A stretch of DNA of 64,000 nucleotides, taken from the NCBI RefSeq assembly GCF_002868735.1, contig NZ_CP025613.1, positions 372,001-436,000 on the forward strand. Reading direction: 5' to 3'. The notes under the pieces were generated by a model, which made no database searches, had not been told where the DNA came from, and saw nothing but the letters and a program-made list of their open reading frames with translations. Below, one piece after another: positions 16,803 through 26,929 of this stretch (positions are counted from its first letter, which is position 1; every line of letters starts with the position of its first letter). This DNA is from Niveispirillum cyanobacteriorum (GTDB lineage: Bacteria > Pseudomonadota > Alphaproteobacteria > Azospirillales > Azospirillaceae). Position numbers and translations under genes: made by a program.

Positions 16803-19436
16803 ATGTCGCAGAACGTGGCAGCGAAGCTGCGGTCCGCCAAGGAGAAGCACCTGGCCGGCAAGGTCGTGGAAGCGGAGCGGGGCTATCGGGAACTGCTGCA
16901 AGGAAATCCCGGTCTGACCGAGGTGCTGCATCCCTTGGGCATCGCGCTGCAGCAGCAGGGGCATCATGCCGAGGCTGTGGAGCATATTTCCCGCTGGCTG
17001 AAGGTTGCGCCCAAGGATTACGAGGCGCTCGTCAACCTGGGCAACTCGCTTTTGAACCTGGGGCGTGGTGCAGAAGCCGGAGCCACCTACCGCCAAGCTT
17101 TGGCGCTGCGGCCCTCCGCACCCGACACGCACCTGATGAAAGCCATGGCCGATCAGTTGAGCGGCGATATTGCCGCTGCTGAAAGGAGTGCCCGGGCCGC
17201 CTTGTCACTGGTACCCGATTTTCCCGAAGCCTTGTTTTTGTTGGGTAATATCCTGTGCGCCACGGGCCGCCGGGATGAGGGGATGCAGGCCTATCGTGAT
17301 GCCTTGCGCCATCGCCCCACGATGGTGGAGCCGATGATCAATCTGGCCAGCAACCTGCAGGGACTCAACCAGCGGGAAGAGGCGGCGGCCCTGTATCGGG
17401 AGGCGCTGCGTCTGCGCCCTGGCACGCCCGAGGCGATGCTGAACCTCTCCACCATGGAGTATGAGGACGGTGCCGATCCGGAACAGACATGCCGAAGCTT
17501 CATGCAGGTGCTGTTGCAACTGCCCGATCATCCCGACACGCTGAACAATATTGCCAACCTGCTGATGAACATGAACCGGCTGGAGGAGGCGCAAACCTAT
17601 ATGCGCCGCCGGCTGGCAGTGCCGCCCGACGCCTCTTCAAGCCATGGTACGGCGGCGGCCCTGTTCATGCTGATGGGACAGTGGGAGGAGGGGTGGCAGC
17701 ATTTCGAATGGCGGTGGTTGCGCGACAACTTGCCCGTCCCCCTGCGCGATTTCGGAAAGCCCGAATGGCGGGGCGAGGATATCAGTGACCAGACCATCCT
17801 GATCCATCATGAACAGGGGCTGGGCGACAGCATTCAGTTTGTTCGCTTTGCGCTGGAGATGGTAAAGCGCGCGGCCCATGTCATTCTGGAGGTGCCGCGC
17901 AACCTGCTCGCCCTTTACCAATGCATTCCGGGTGTGACCCTGGCCGTCTATGACGAGCCGCTGCCGCCCTTCGATGTCCAAATCGCGATCATGAGCCTGC
18001 CCTATGTGCTGGGCGTGACAGTGGATAGCCTGCCTGCAACGGTTCCCTATCTCCATCCCGATCCCGCGCGAGTGGATATGTGGCGCGACCGTGTGCCAAA
18101 GGACGGCTTCCGTATCGGCATCGTCTGGCAAGGTAAGCCCGGAACCGGCGTCGACAAGGGCCGTTCCTATACTCTGGATCAACTGGCGCCCATCGCCCGA
18201 GTACCGGGCGTGACGCTGGTCAGCCTTCAGAAGGGCTATGGTCTCGATCAGCTGGAACGTCTGCCCGAGGGCATGAAGGTCGAAACCCTGGGGCCTGATT
18301 TCGACGAAGGGCCGGGTGCCTTTCTGGATACCGCTGCCGTCATGCAGCATATGGATCTGATTATCTCCTCCGACACATCGGTGGCGCACTTGGCCGGCGC
18401 CCTGGGCTGTCCGGTATGGGTGCCGCTGAAATTTTCGCCCGACTGGCGTTGGATGGTCGATCGCGGCGACAGCCCCTGGTATCCTACAAACATGCGTCTG
18501 TTCAGGCAGACAGAGCCCGGCGACTGGGCGGGTGTATTCCAGCGTCTGGCCGCCGATGTCGCGGCGTTGAAGGATGGCGACCGCTCGAAACTGATACCGC
18601 CAGCCCCGCCGCCGCGTCCGCCGGCCGTACCCTTCCCGCCGGTCGCGGCCCCGCCATTGCCGACCCCCATGCCGCCCGTCAAATTGCGGGACGCCTCTAT
18701 ACCAGTGACCAGCCTGGCTCCACCCGCTGCCGCCATATCCCAGTCAGTGGCCCTTGGGATCATGGAAACCATGACGCCGCTCGGCCGCATCCGACATCCG
18801 GCTGAAGCGGTACCGACCAGCGAGAGGGTTGCCCTGCAAACGGCGCTATGTGCCGATCTGCTGGCCGAAGGTGATGTGGTTGTAGAGGCGGGTGCCGGTG
18901 CTGGATCCTTCACCCTGGCCCTGGCGCGTGCGGTTGGGCCGCTGGGCCGGGTGCATTCCTTCGAACCGCAGCATGTTCAGTATGATCTGCTGCGCTGGAA
19001 TGTGCAGGAGAACCAGCTTGCTCAGGTGCATATCCGGCAAGCCGCTGTCGGCGACGGCAAGGGACATATCCTTGTTCGCCCCGCCAGTACCGATTCCATC
19101 TCCCTGTCTGGGGCGGGCGGGGATCCCGTTCCCCTGATCACCATCGACAGCATGGATCTGTCATCCCTGCACCTGCTGAAGGTCGATGTGGAAGGGACGG
19201 GGATGAATGTGGTCCAGGGTGCGCAGAATACGATCATGCGATGCCGCCCCGCCCTCCACATCAAAGTCAACGTGCCAGAACAGGCCCGTGCCCTCATCGA
19301 ACGGATGACGGAGCTGGGCTATCGCATGTGGTGGCATCATGAAAGCGCGGATACCGCCCCCAAGCACCTGCTGGCCCTACCTGGGGAAAAGAAGCCTGTG
19401 GTAATCGGGTTGCTCTCGGTGAACCGGCCCGGATGA
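16803..19436 (+). CDS. TPR / glycosyltransferase-like / FkbM methyltransferase fusion protein
   Basis: 877-aa cytoplasmic protein. Residues about 1-310 are TPR repeats; 330-590 form a GT-B-like domain related to heptosyltransferase/O-linked transferases (ILIHHEQGLGDSIQFVRF, FRIGIVWQGKPG, SSDTSVAHLAGALGCPVWVPL). A Pro-rich linker lies around 600-630. Residues 655-870 are a FkbM-type methyltransferase with VVEAGAGAGSF, HSFEP and the expected LLKVDVEG. The ATG at 16803 matches the start of the paralogue downstream; in-frame GTGs at 16737 and 16788 are less likely. Sugar transfer to a surface or flagellar polymer is inference. Confidence 0.8.
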   Translation: MSQNVAAKLRSAKEKHLAGKVVEAERGYRELLQGNPGLTEVLHPLGIALQQQGHHAEAVEHISRWLKVAPKDYEALVNLGNSLLNLGRGAEAGATYRQALALRPSAPDTHLMKAMADQLSGDIAAAERSARAALSLVPDFPEALFLLGNILCATGRRDEGMQAYRDALRHRPTMVEPMINLASNLQGLNQREEAAALYREALRLRPGTPEAMLNLSTMEYEDGADPEQTCRSFMQVLLQLPDHPDTLNNIANLLMNMNRLEEAQTYMRRRLAVPPDASSSHGTAAALFMLMGQWEEGWQHFEWRWLRDNLPVPLRDFGKPEWRGEDISDQTILIHHEQGLGDSIQFVRFALEMVKRAAHVILEVPRNLLALYQCIPGVTLAVYDEPLPPFDVQIAIMSLPYVLGVTVDSLPATVPYLHPDPARVDMWRDRVPKDGFRIGIVWQGKPGTGVDKGRSYTLDQLAPIARVPGVTLVSLQKGYGLDQLERLPEGMKVETLGPDFDEGPGAFLDTAAVMQHMDLIISSDTSVAHLAGALGCPVWVPLKFSPDWRWMVDRGDSPWYPTNMRLFRQTEPGDWAGVFQRLAADVAALKDGDRSKLIPPAPPPRPPAVPFPPVAAPPLPTPMPPVKLRDASIPVTSLAPPAAAISQSVALGIMETMTPLGRIRHPAEAVPTSERVALQTALCADLLAEGDVVVEAGAGAGSFTLALARAVGPLGRVHSFEPQHVQYDLLRWNVQENQLAQVHIRQAAVGDGKGHILVRPASTDSISLSGAGGDPVPLITIDSMDLSSLHLLKVDVEGTGMNVVQGAQNTIMRCRPALHIKVNVPEQARALIERMTELGYRMWWHHESADTAPKHLLALPGEKKPVVIGLLSVNRPG

Positions 19437-19518
19437 CAGGGCTTTTCTAGAACTGCTTCCGGTCACGCGGACATATGCGTCGGTAGCCAAGACAGGCGGT
19501 ACAGGGGAGCCGTGGAGA

Positions 19519-22086
19519 ATGGTAGATAGTCAGCAGCAAGCCCTGGCGGAACTGAACGCGACGAAGGCCGTGCATCTGGTGGGCAAGCTGGAGGAAGCTA
19601 TCCGTCGGTATCAGGCCTTGCTGAAAGCCCATCCGACCTTCGCCGACGTGCTGCATCCGCTTGGCATCGCTTTTCAGCAAATAGGTCGTCACGCCGAGGC
19701 GGCGGAGGCGATTGGCCATTGGGTGACATTGGTCCCTCAGGACTATGACGCGCTGATCAATCTCTCCAACTCGCTATTGGCATTGGGTCGCGCCGCCGAA
19801 GCCGTCCAGGTCAGCCAGAGGGCAGCCGCGCTGCGGCCCGATGCTGCCGGGGCACATGCAATTCTGGCTCAGGCGCTGCATGCGTCACGCGACCTTGCCG
19901 GCGCCCGGGACAGTTATGAGCGTGCCCTGGCATTGGAACCCAATTCTGCGGAATGCCTGTTCAATTTTGCCAATCTTCTGGTCGATGGGGGGCTGGTGGA
20001 AGAAGCGGTGGAGCGCTATCGCGATGCCCTTAAGGTTCGCGCTGATCTTCCGGAAGTGTATGTCAATCTTGCCAACAACCTTGTCCGCCTGGGCAAAGCC
20101 GACGAAGCCATCGGGTATTACCATATCGCGCTTCGCCTGCGTCCCGGCATGCCCGAGGCGCTGGTCAACCTTGGTAATGCGCTGTTCATCCATACCGGTG
20201 ATCTGGATGGCGCCCGCCGCTGTTTCGAGGCCGTGATCGCGCGGGTTCCCACCTATCGCGATGCGTTGAACAACCTGACCAGTCTAGCCATGGAAGCCGG
20301 GGATATGGTCACAGCGGTGCGCCACGCCCGCCGCATGCTGGAGGTGCATCCCCGAGACCAGTTGATGCACACGACGGCAGCCGGGCTGTTCATGTCCCTG
20401 GGACAGTGGGAAGAAGGCTGGCAGCATTTCGAGTGGCGCTGGCTGCGGCCCAACCTGCCTGTCCCCTTACGTGATTTCGGTCGCCCGGAATGGCGGGGCG
20501 AGGATATCAGCGGCAAAACCATCCTGATCCATCATGAGCAGGGGCTGGGCGACAGTATCCAGTTTGTCCGTTTTGTGCAGCAGGTGGTGGCGCGGGCCGC
20601 GCAGGTTGTCCTGGAGGTGCCATCCAATCTTCTGGCCCTCTATCGCCTGGCCATAACCGGGGTAACCTTTGCGACCTTCGGGGAACCGTTGCCGCACTTT
20701 GATGTGCATATTCCGATTATGAGTCTGGCGCGGGTGCTGTGTGCGACGGTGGATCGTGTACCGGCACCCATCCCCTATCTGAAGGCCGACCCGGATCGTG
20801 TTAATGCCTGGCGTGACCGCCTGCCCAAGGGTGGTTTTCGCATCGGTGTCGTGTGGCAGGGCAAGCCAGGAACCGGTGTTGATCGCGGCCGTTCCTTTGG
20901 CCTGGAACATCTGGCCCCGGTCGCCCGTGTGCCGGGTGTCACGCTGATCAGCCTGCAGAAGGGCTTTGGCCTGGATCAGCTTGACCGGTTGCCCGATGGG
21001 ATGAAGGTTCAAACGCTGGGTCCTGATTTCGATGAAGGCCCGGATGCGTTCATGGACACTGTTGCGGTCATGCAGCACCTGGACCTTATCATTTCGTCCG
21101 ACACATCGGTGGCCCATCTGGCCGGTGCGCTTGGCTGCCCTGTCTGGGTGCCGTTGAAGTTTGCACCCGATTGGCGGTGGATGCGTAACCGGGAAGACAG
21201 TCCCTGGTATCCGCGAACCATGCGGCTGTTCCGGCAGACGACGGCTGGTGATTGGGCCGGCGTCTTCCAGCGTCTGGCCACTGAAGTCGCCTTGCTGAAG
21301 GATGGCGATGCGTCACGGTTAAGCCCTGCTGCCCCACCGCCGCGTCAGCCGCCTTTACCTTTTCCGCCCGTTCCGGCGCCCCCCTTGCCAGCGCAGCGCC
21401 CGCCAGTCCTGGTGCAACGGATGACACCGTCGTCCGCTATTGTTGATGACGACACGCGCGAAGCGATGACGCGTGTCGGTGCTATTCACTATCCATCCTC
21501 CGATAGAATTCTTGGTGGTTGCCTTGAAGCCAATGGTGAATGGCTGCAGGGCGAGGTGGCGGCCTGTATCTGTGCGCTGGAACCCGGTGAAACGGCGGTC
21601 GAGGTCGGTGCAGGCATCGGCATACAGGCGTTGGCCTTATCGACGCATTTCAAGGTCCACGCATTCGAGCCAGATATGCACCTGCGGAACCTGATACAGC
21701 GGAACATTGCCAATATCGGCCATCGTTCCCTGACACTGCATCAGGAAGATGGCAGCGATATTGATGCGCTGCGACTGGACAGTCTGAATTTGATCAAAGT
21801 GAGTATTGGCGCATTGGGTCCAGGAGTGTTGCGGGGGGCAAGAAGCAGCATTCTGCTGCATCGGCCCTGCCTATATCTGCGTAGTGATGTTAAGCCCGAT
21901 CAAGCCATGCTCGACCTGCTGCGGGAGATGGATTACCGCGTGTGGCAGCACAGGGTGCCGTTGCATGCCGAACCCAACTTCAAGGGAAACAATGTCGATC
22001 CCTTCCCCGGCGTCTGCGTCTACAACCTGATCTGTGTGCCGGTTGGACGTCTGGCGGTGCTGCATGGGCTGGTACGGTTGGTGTGA
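19519..22086 (+). CDS. TPR / glycosyltransferase-like / degenerate FkbM fusion protein
   Basis: 855 aa, a tandem paralogue of the preceding gene with the same order: TPR repeats (1-310), GT-B-like domain (330-590) with near-identical motifs (HHEQGLGDSIQFVRF, VVWQGKPGTGVDRGRS), Pro-rich linker, then a FkbM-like domain. In the last domain the SAM loop remains (AVEVGAGIGIQALAL) but the acidic KVDVEG of the paralogue reads LIKVSIGALG, so methyl transfer may be lost. The ATG at 19519 follows a GGGGAG site. The intergenic gap is 82 bases, so cotranscription is likely. Confidence 0.8.
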   Translation: MVDSQQQALAELNATKAVHLVGKLEEAIRRYQALLKAHPTFADVLHPLGIAFQQIGRHAEAAEAIGHWVTLVPQDYDALINLSNSLLALGRAAEAVQVSQRAAALRPDAAGAHAILAQALHASRDLAGARDSYERALALEPNSAECLFNFANLLVDGGLVEEAVERYRDALKVRADLPEVYVNLANNLVRLGKADEAIGYYHIALRLRPGMPEALVNLGNALFIHTGDLDGARRCFEAVIARVPTYRDALNNLTSLAMEAGDMVTAVRHARRMLEVHPRDQLMHTTAAGLFMSLGQWEEGWQHFEWRWLRPNLPVPLRDFGRPEWRGEDISGKTILIHHEQGLGDSIQFVRFVQQVVARAAQVVLEVPSNLLALYRLAITGVTFATFGEPLPHFDVHIPIMSLARVLCATVDRVPAPIPYLKADPDRVNAWRDRLPKGGFRIGVVWQGKPGTGVDRGRSFGLEHLAPVARVPGVTLISLQKGFGLDQLDRLPDGMKVQTLGPDFDEGPDAFMDTVAVMQHLDLIISSDTSVAHLAGALGCPVWVPLKFAPDWRWMRNREDSPWYPRTMRLFRQTTAGDWAGVFQRLATEVALLKDGDASRLSPAAPPPRQPPLPFPPVPAPPLPAQRPPVLVQRMTPSSAIVDDDTREAMTRVGAIHYPSSDRILGGCLEANGEWLQGEVAACICALEPGETAVEVGAGIGIQALALSTHFKVHAFEPDMHLRNLIQRNIANIGHRSLTLHQEDGSDIDALRLDSLNLIKVSIGALGPGVLRGARSSILLHRPCLYLRSDVKPDQAMLDLLREMDYRVWQHRVPLHAEPNFKGNNVDPFPGVCVYNLICVPVGRLAVLHGLVRLV

Positions 22087-22224
22087 CCGGACCAAGCGCA
22101 AGCCCGAACCACTATTCGGTAGGATAGATGTAGCGCAGCAGCATTCGGTGATATCCACAGCATTAATGGTGGAGTTTGTGGCCGTCCCCGGTCCGTTCCA
22201 TCGCGAACGCTGGGATATTGCATC

Positions 22225-24249
22225 ATGCGCATTGGCATCAGTCAGAAGATCATGTTTTCGAACCTGCTGGTATTGCTGCTGCTGGCCGCAGCGACAGTAC
22301 TGATGCTGATGGGGGCCGGCCGGCAGCAGAAGCAAATCGCAGAGGCCAACCGGGCCGCCGATGTGGCGGCAGTGCAATCACTGGACCTCGTCTCGTCGGC
22401 ACGGCTGCTGTCGATCAATCTGGTGCAGGTCCAGCAATGGCTGACCGATGTCTCGGCTACGCGCGGTCTGGACGGTTTGGATGACGGCTTTGCAGAAGCC
22501 GAGAAGGCCCGCGACCATGCGCGCGAGAACCTGCGTAAGTCCCGCGAACTGGCCAAGGCCATGGGGCAATCCAAGCTGGTGGCTGAGCTGGACAAGGTCG
22601 GTGCCGCGCTGGACCCGTTCTATGATCTGGGCCTGAAGATGGCCCATGCCTATGTGAAGGATGGTCCCGCCCAGGGCAACAAGCTTATGGGTGAGCTGGA
22701 TTCCAAGACCGAAGCCCTGACCGACGCCCTGGAAGCCGTGGTTAAGGAGGTTGATGCCATTGCCGGGCAGGCCACCGACAGCATGCACCGTGAATTGGGC
22801 AGCGCTATCGATATCGCCGATGATCTGGCCGATCTGTCCTTGATCCTGCTGGTGGTTGGCGTGGCGGTGTCGGCGCTGGTCATTTTCGTCCTGAACCGTC
22901 ATGTCGTGCGACCGTTGATCACCCTGACCGATGTGCTGGCCGCCATCGGCGACGGCAACTTGTCGGTCAAGGTGCCCCCGGCGGGCCAGCGTAAGGACGA
23001 GATTGCGGATATGTCCCGCGCGCTGGCCATTCTGCATGAGCGCACGGCGGACAATGTCCGCCTGCGTGAGGCCCAGGCGGAGGCCGAGGCCAAGGCGCGG
23101 GAGGAACGCGTGGCCGCCCTGACGGGCATGGCCGAAACGGTTGAAAGCGAAAGCCGCGTGTCGGTGGACAATGTCGCCGCCGAAGCCGCCATTATGGATA
23201 AGACCGCCGCCGGTATGGAGCAGTCGGCGGCCCAGGTCAGCGACAATGCTCAGAATGTTGCCGCTGCTGCCGAGCAGGCGCTGGCCAATGCCGAGGCCGT
23301 GGCCAGCGCCACCGAAGAACTGACCGCTTCCATCCAGGAGATCAGCGCCCAGGTCGCCCATGCCATGACCGTCAGCCGCAAGGCCGTGGAAGGGGGCGAG
23401 CGTACTCGCGAAACCATCGAAAGCCTGCGCGAGGTAGTGGGCCAAATCGGGGAGGTTGCCAACCTGATCGGCGACATTGCCGGCCAGACCAACCTACTGG
23501 CACTGAACGCCACCATCGAGGCGGCACGCGCTGGCGAGGCCGGCAAGGGCTTTGCCGTCGTGGCGTCGGAGGTGAAGAACTTGGCGACCCAGACCAGCCG
23601 GTCGACCGAGGACATTACCCGTAAGATCAGCGAGATCCAGTCAGCCACCGCCGCCGCCGTGGATGCCGTGGCCTCGATCAGCGGGGCCATCAACGATATG
23701 GACCATATCTCCTCCACCATCGCCGCCGCGATGGAGGAGCAGTCCGCGGCGACCAAGGAGATTGCCCGCAACGTGTCGGAGACGGCCAACGCCAACCGTG
23801 AAGTGTCCCGTCGCATCGCGCTGGTGTCGGAGGAGGCCCACGGTACGGGCCAGAAGGCGCTGCTGCTGCGCGAAGTGTCCACCCATGTCACCGATGGCGT
23901 GAACGCCCTGCGTCAGACCCTGGTCCGCGTCGTCCGTACGGCCATTTCCGATGTCGACCGCCGCGGGAGCCGCCGCTATCAGGTGGGCCAGACTGTCAGC
24001 GTCCAGATCGGTGGCCGGGTCATGGAGGCCAGCCTGGACAATGTTTCTAGCGGTGGTGCCCTGCTGTCCCTGGATGGCGTCAATATGGGGCAGAAGGGAC
24101 AGCTGACATGGCATCAGCTGCCAACGCCCATCAGCTTCACCATCATGGCCAGCGAACTGGGCAGTTGCTCCGTCCGGTTTGACCATGACGATGCTGGTCA
24201 GCAGGCGCTTGCCAGCCGCTTGGACGGTCTGCGCCTGCAGGCGGCGTAA
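22225..24249 (+). CDS. methyl-accepting chemotaxis protein with C-terminal PilZ domain
   Basis: 674-aa transmembrane chemoreceptor. Membrane helices at about 10-30 and 203-223 flank a helical periplasmic sensor; HAMP follows (220-272), then the signalling coiled coil with the conserved tip [28 protein letters not shown] in two halves around residue 435. Residues about 578-670 form a PilZ domain: RRGSRRY supplies the RxxxR c-di-GMP motif and [10 protein letters not shown] the second motif. This ties chemotactic signalling to c-di-GMP. ATG 22225 gives a normal N-terminal anchor. Confidence 0.9.
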   Translation: MRIGISQKIMFSNLLVLLLLAAATVLMLMGAGRQQKQIAEANRAADVAAVQSLDLVSSARLLSINLVQVQQWLTDVSATRGLDGLDDGFAEAEKARDHARENLRKSRELAKAMGQSKLVAELDKVGAALDPFYDLGLKMAHAYVKDGPAQGNKLMGELDSKTEALTDALEAVVKEVDAIAGQATDSMHRELGSAIDIADDLADLSLILLVVGVAVSALVIFVLNRHVVRPLITLTDVLAAIGDGNLSVKVPPAGQRKDEIADMSRALAILHERTADNVRLREAQAEAEAKAREERVAALTGMAETVESESRVSVDNVAAEAAIMDKTAAGMEQSAAQVSDNAQNVAAAAEQALANAEAVASATEELTASIQEISAQVAHAMTVSRKAVEGGERTRETIESLREVVGQIGEVANLIGDIAGQTNLLALNATIEAARAGEAGKGFAVVASEVKNLATQTSRSTEDITRKISEIQSATAAAVDAVASISGAINDMDHISSTIAAAMEEQSAATKEIARNVSETANANREVSRRIALVSEEAHGTGQKALLLREVSTHVTDGVNALRQTLVRVVRTAISDVDRRGSRRYQVGQTVSVQIGGRVMEASLDNVSSGGALLSLDGVNMGQKGQLTWHQLPTPISFTIMASELGSCSVRFDHDDAGQQALASRLDGLRLQAA

Positions 24250-24347
24250 GTTCTAATCCTGTTAAGATTTAAGAGTCTGTCAGTTTTTGATGGAATCGGG
24301 TTGGTGCTTCTTCAACAGTCATCCCCGTCAACTGACCCTCACAAACT

Positions 24348-25541
24348 CTAGAACCCCGCATCCATGCCCAACAACACAGACAGTTTCGGCGTCACACCCC
24401 AATCGGCCACCAGGGTTCGGTACTCTTCGATCACCTTCGCGTCGGCCTTGGCGCCCGTATGGACAGCGCGCAGCAGGGTGTTGCGCGGCGTGTGCTCCGA
24501 CGGCACGAACTCGATGATCTCTGTCCGGTAGCCGGCCTGCCGCATCAGGCTGGCGCGCAGCGCGTCGGTCATGACATCAGCAAAGCGTTCACGCAGGATC
24601 CCGTGGCGGGTTAGCAGACCATAGGCGGTGGGTGGCTCTCCGGCGCGCAGCTGCTTTTGCAGGTCATGGTGACAGCAGGGTGCGGCCAGAACATATTTGG
24701 CCCCCCAGGCGACGGCGCGGGCCAGGGCATCGTCGGTGGCTGTGTCGCAGGCATGCAGGGCCAGGACGATATCGGCCCCGTCCACGGGGGCCTCGGCAAT
24801 CGTCCCCTCCATGAAGCGCAGCCCGTCCCAGCCCAGGCTTTGTGCCAGTTCGGTGTTGCGTTCGCGGGCCTGCCGCTTGGTGTCCACGCCCGTGAAATCC
24901 ACGGTCAGCCTGCGTACATGCGACAGGAAGCGAAAGGCGGCAAAGGTCAGATAGGCATTGCCGCAGCCAAGGTCCACGACGCGCAGCGGGCGGTCGTCGG
25001 GCAGGGCGTCGCCCTTCAGGACGGCATCCAGGGCGCGGATAAACTCCTCCACCTGCCGGTACTTGTCCTGCCGCGTCGGCTTGATCCGGCCTTCGGCATC
25101 GGCAATGCCCACGGCCCGCCAGAACGGATCGGCGGGGTCCAGCAGGCGCGGCTTGGCCCGATCATGGTCAAGTGCGCGTTCCTTGGGCGCGGCGGTTGCC
25201 GTACGGCTGATCATCGCCTCCCCCTTCTTGGTGATGCGCAGCTGCACAGTGCTGTCCAGTGTTTCCACATGCCAGTTGCCCATACCCAGCGCCAGCAAGG
25301 CGTCCACGGCCTGTTCGGCGGCGGGGCCGAAGGCGGCGTTGCTGGTATGGGCCTGCCGGTCGTCATAGGCGACGGTCTGTAAATGCGCGCCGGCCTTCAG
25401 GGCCACGGGCCGCAGCTCTATACGTCGCCAGGGCGGGGTCATGTTGCGCATGCGCCCGCTGGCTACGGCGCGCACCAGCCGGTCCCCGTTCAGCAGCAGG
25501 GCGCGGATTTCGGCAAGGGCGGGGGCAAGGGGGCTGGCCAT
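24348..25541 (-). CDS. class I SAM-dependent methyltransferase, GSTCD/METTL25-like
   Basis: 397 aa, soluble. The central Rossmann domain has motif I VVDLGCGNAYLTFAA near residue 190, an acidic GVDTKRQ after strand 2, LALHACDTATDDAL, and AAPCCHHDLQKQL. The ALHACD plus PCCHH pair is typical of the family that includes the GSTCD and METTL25 C-terminal domains. An N-terminal 150-residue region has no recognised fold. ATG 25541 chosen over an upstream TTG. Convergent with the MCP-PilZ gene. Substrate unknown; RNA is one possibility. Confidence 0.75.
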   Translation of the reverse strand: MASPLAPALAEIRALLLNGDRLVRAVASGRMRNMTPPWRRIELRPVALKAGAHLQTVAYDDRQAHTSNAAFGPAAEQAVDALLALGMGNWHVETLDSTVQLRITKKGEAMISRTATAAPKERALDHDRAKPRLLDPADPFWRAVGIADAEGRIKPTRQDKYRQVEEFIRALDAVLKGDALPDDRPLRVVDLGCGNAYLTFAAFRFLSHVRRLTVDFTGVDTKRQARERNTELAQSLGWDGLRFMEGTIAEAPVDGADIVLALHACDTATDDALARAVAWGAKYVLAAPCCHHDLQKQLRAGEPPTAYGLLTRHGILRERFADVMTDALRASLMRQAGYRTEIIEFVPSEHTPRNTLLRAVHTGAKADAKVIEEYRTLVADWGVTPKLSVLLGMDAGF

Positions 25542-25622
25542 GGCAAACGCAATCAATCATAGGGGCGGAAGGGGCGGCATCCTAGGCGTCCGCCGGTGTC
25601 TCCGACCAGTGCTATTCACACC

Positions 25623-26252
25623 TTATACTCGCCAGTTGGGATCATAGGCGGGGCGGTCCATCTGCATTGTGTCGCCATTGCGCACATACCAGCCACGGCC
25701 ATGGGTGCGCCCGATCAGTTTCATGGCCGGTGTATCCAGATGCTGGCTGTCGGCATCCAGCACGAACCGGTCCGCCACATGTGCCACCAGCACTTCGCCC
25801 AGGATCAGGGTCTGGCGCGGGCCGGTTTCGATGATGCTATGACGACGGCATTCAAAACTGGCGGGCGCGCTGGCGATCAAGGGGGCGGCGATCACGCTGG
25901 CGGGAACGGTCTCAATCCCGGCATAGGCCAGTTCATCCACCTCCGGCGGAGCGTCGGCGGAACAACGGTTCATCCGTGCCGCATCATCTTCGGACACAAG
26001 GTTCACTGTGAATTCGGCGGTGGCCAGGATGTTGGCGGTCGTGTCCTTCAACCGACCGTCGGGACGGTGCATCAGGCCCAGCGCCAGCAGGGGCGGATCA
26101 TCGCCGACCATGTTGAAGAAGCTGAACGGGGCAGCGTTGCGGACGCCATCAGCAGACACCGACGTTACCCAGGCGATGGGGCGCGGGGTGATGGTGGCGG
26201 TCATGATCTTGTACCGCGCCGATGGCGGCAGGGCGCGCAGGTCGAAGCGCAT
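25623..26252 (-). CDS. flavin reductase-like FMN-binding protein
   Basis: 209-aa split-barrel flavoprotein of the flavin reductase-like family. It starts MRFDLRALPPSARYKIMTAT, followed by the FMN-binding PRPIAWVTSVSADGVRNAAPFS region (residues about 27-49), FTVNLVSE and the dimer strand HSIIETGPRQTLILGEV. Start at 26252 is the ATG directly before the conserved N-terminus. It is divergent from the DUF1579-like gene across a region holding a perfect palindrome. Confidence 0.85.
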   Translation of the reverse strand: MRFDLRALPPSARYKIMTATITPRPIAWVTSVSADGVRNAAPFSFFNMVGDDPPLLALGLMHRPDGRLKDTTANILATAEFTVNLVSEDDAARMNRCSADAPPEVDELAYAGIETVPASVIAAPLIASAPASFECRRHSIIETGPRQTLILGEVLVAHVADRFVLDADSQHLDTPAMKLIGRTHGRGWYVRNGDTMQMDRPAYDPNWRV

Positions 26253-26365
26253 CGGGCAGGGTCCTTGAAAGGCCAATCTCGCCCGTCAGTTAGGACCACC
26301 CCCCACCCTCCGGCAAGGGAGCGGGCACGCAACCCAGGGGTCATGTTTTTCGGAAGGCGCCGAAA

Positions 26366-26390
26366 ATACCTGACATAAGATGTCAGGTAT
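26366..26390. promoter_or_regulatory. perfect 11+3+11 palindrome, candidate operator
   Basis: ATACCTGACAT, spacer AAG, ATGTCAGGTAT: perfect 11-base arms. It lies 42 bases before the DUF1579-like gene and 114 bases before the divergent flavin reductase gene. Size and symmetry fit a TetR- or MarR-type operator rather than a terminator, since no T-run follows. No regulator gene is adjacent. Confidence 0.6.
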
Positions 26391-26431
26391 CGCCTCGTAC
26401 AAGGAAGTCACGCGAACAAAGGAGCCCGATC

Positions 26432-26929
26432 ATGACTGTCACCATTCCCAAAGCCCCCGTCGGCGCCGGACAGGGCGATTTCGCCTTCCTGAACGGCAGA
26501 TGGAATGTTCGGCACCGCAAACTGAACGGGCGGCTGGTCGGGTCCTGCGACTGGCAGGACTTCACCGGTACCTGTGAGGCGCGCGAAGTGATGGCGGGCC
26601 TGGGCAATTGCGACGACAATGTCCTGCATGATCCCAGCGGCACCTACCGCGCTGCCACCTTCCGCCGGATCAGCCCCAAGACAGGGTTGTGGAACATTTG
26701 GTGGTTCGATGAACGCCATGGCGAGGTTGGAGAGCCCATGCAGGGCTGCTTCCAGGACGGGGTGGGCACCTTCCTGGCCGATGACACGCTGGCCGGCAAG
26801 CCCATCAAGGTACGCTTCATCTGGTCCCACATAACCGCCAGCAGCGCGCGCTGGGAGCAAGCCTTCTCCCCCGATGGGGGAGAGACCTGGGAGGTGAACT
26901 GGTATATGTGGTTTGAGCGCGTGGCTTGA
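26432..26929 (+). CDS. DUF1579-like hypothetical protein
   Basis: 165 aa, soluble. Contains DFAFLNGRWNVRHRKLNG near residue 16, a calycin-like antiparallel strand pattern, SPKTGLWNIWWFDERHG, and a C-terminal SARWEQAFSPDGGETWEVNW. This resembles DUF1579/YesU-type lipocalin-like proteins. The ATG at 26432 is preceded by AAAGGAG. Control by the palindrome just upstream is likely. Function unknown. Confidence 0.75.
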   Translation: MTVTIPKAPVGAGQGDFAFLNGRWNVRHRKLNGRLVGSCDWQDFTGTCEAREVMAGLGNCDDNVLHDPSGTYRAATFRRISPKTGLWNIWWFDERHGEVGEPMQGCFQDGVGTFLADDTLAGKPIKVRFIWSHITASSARWEQAFSPDGGETWEVNWYMWFERVA

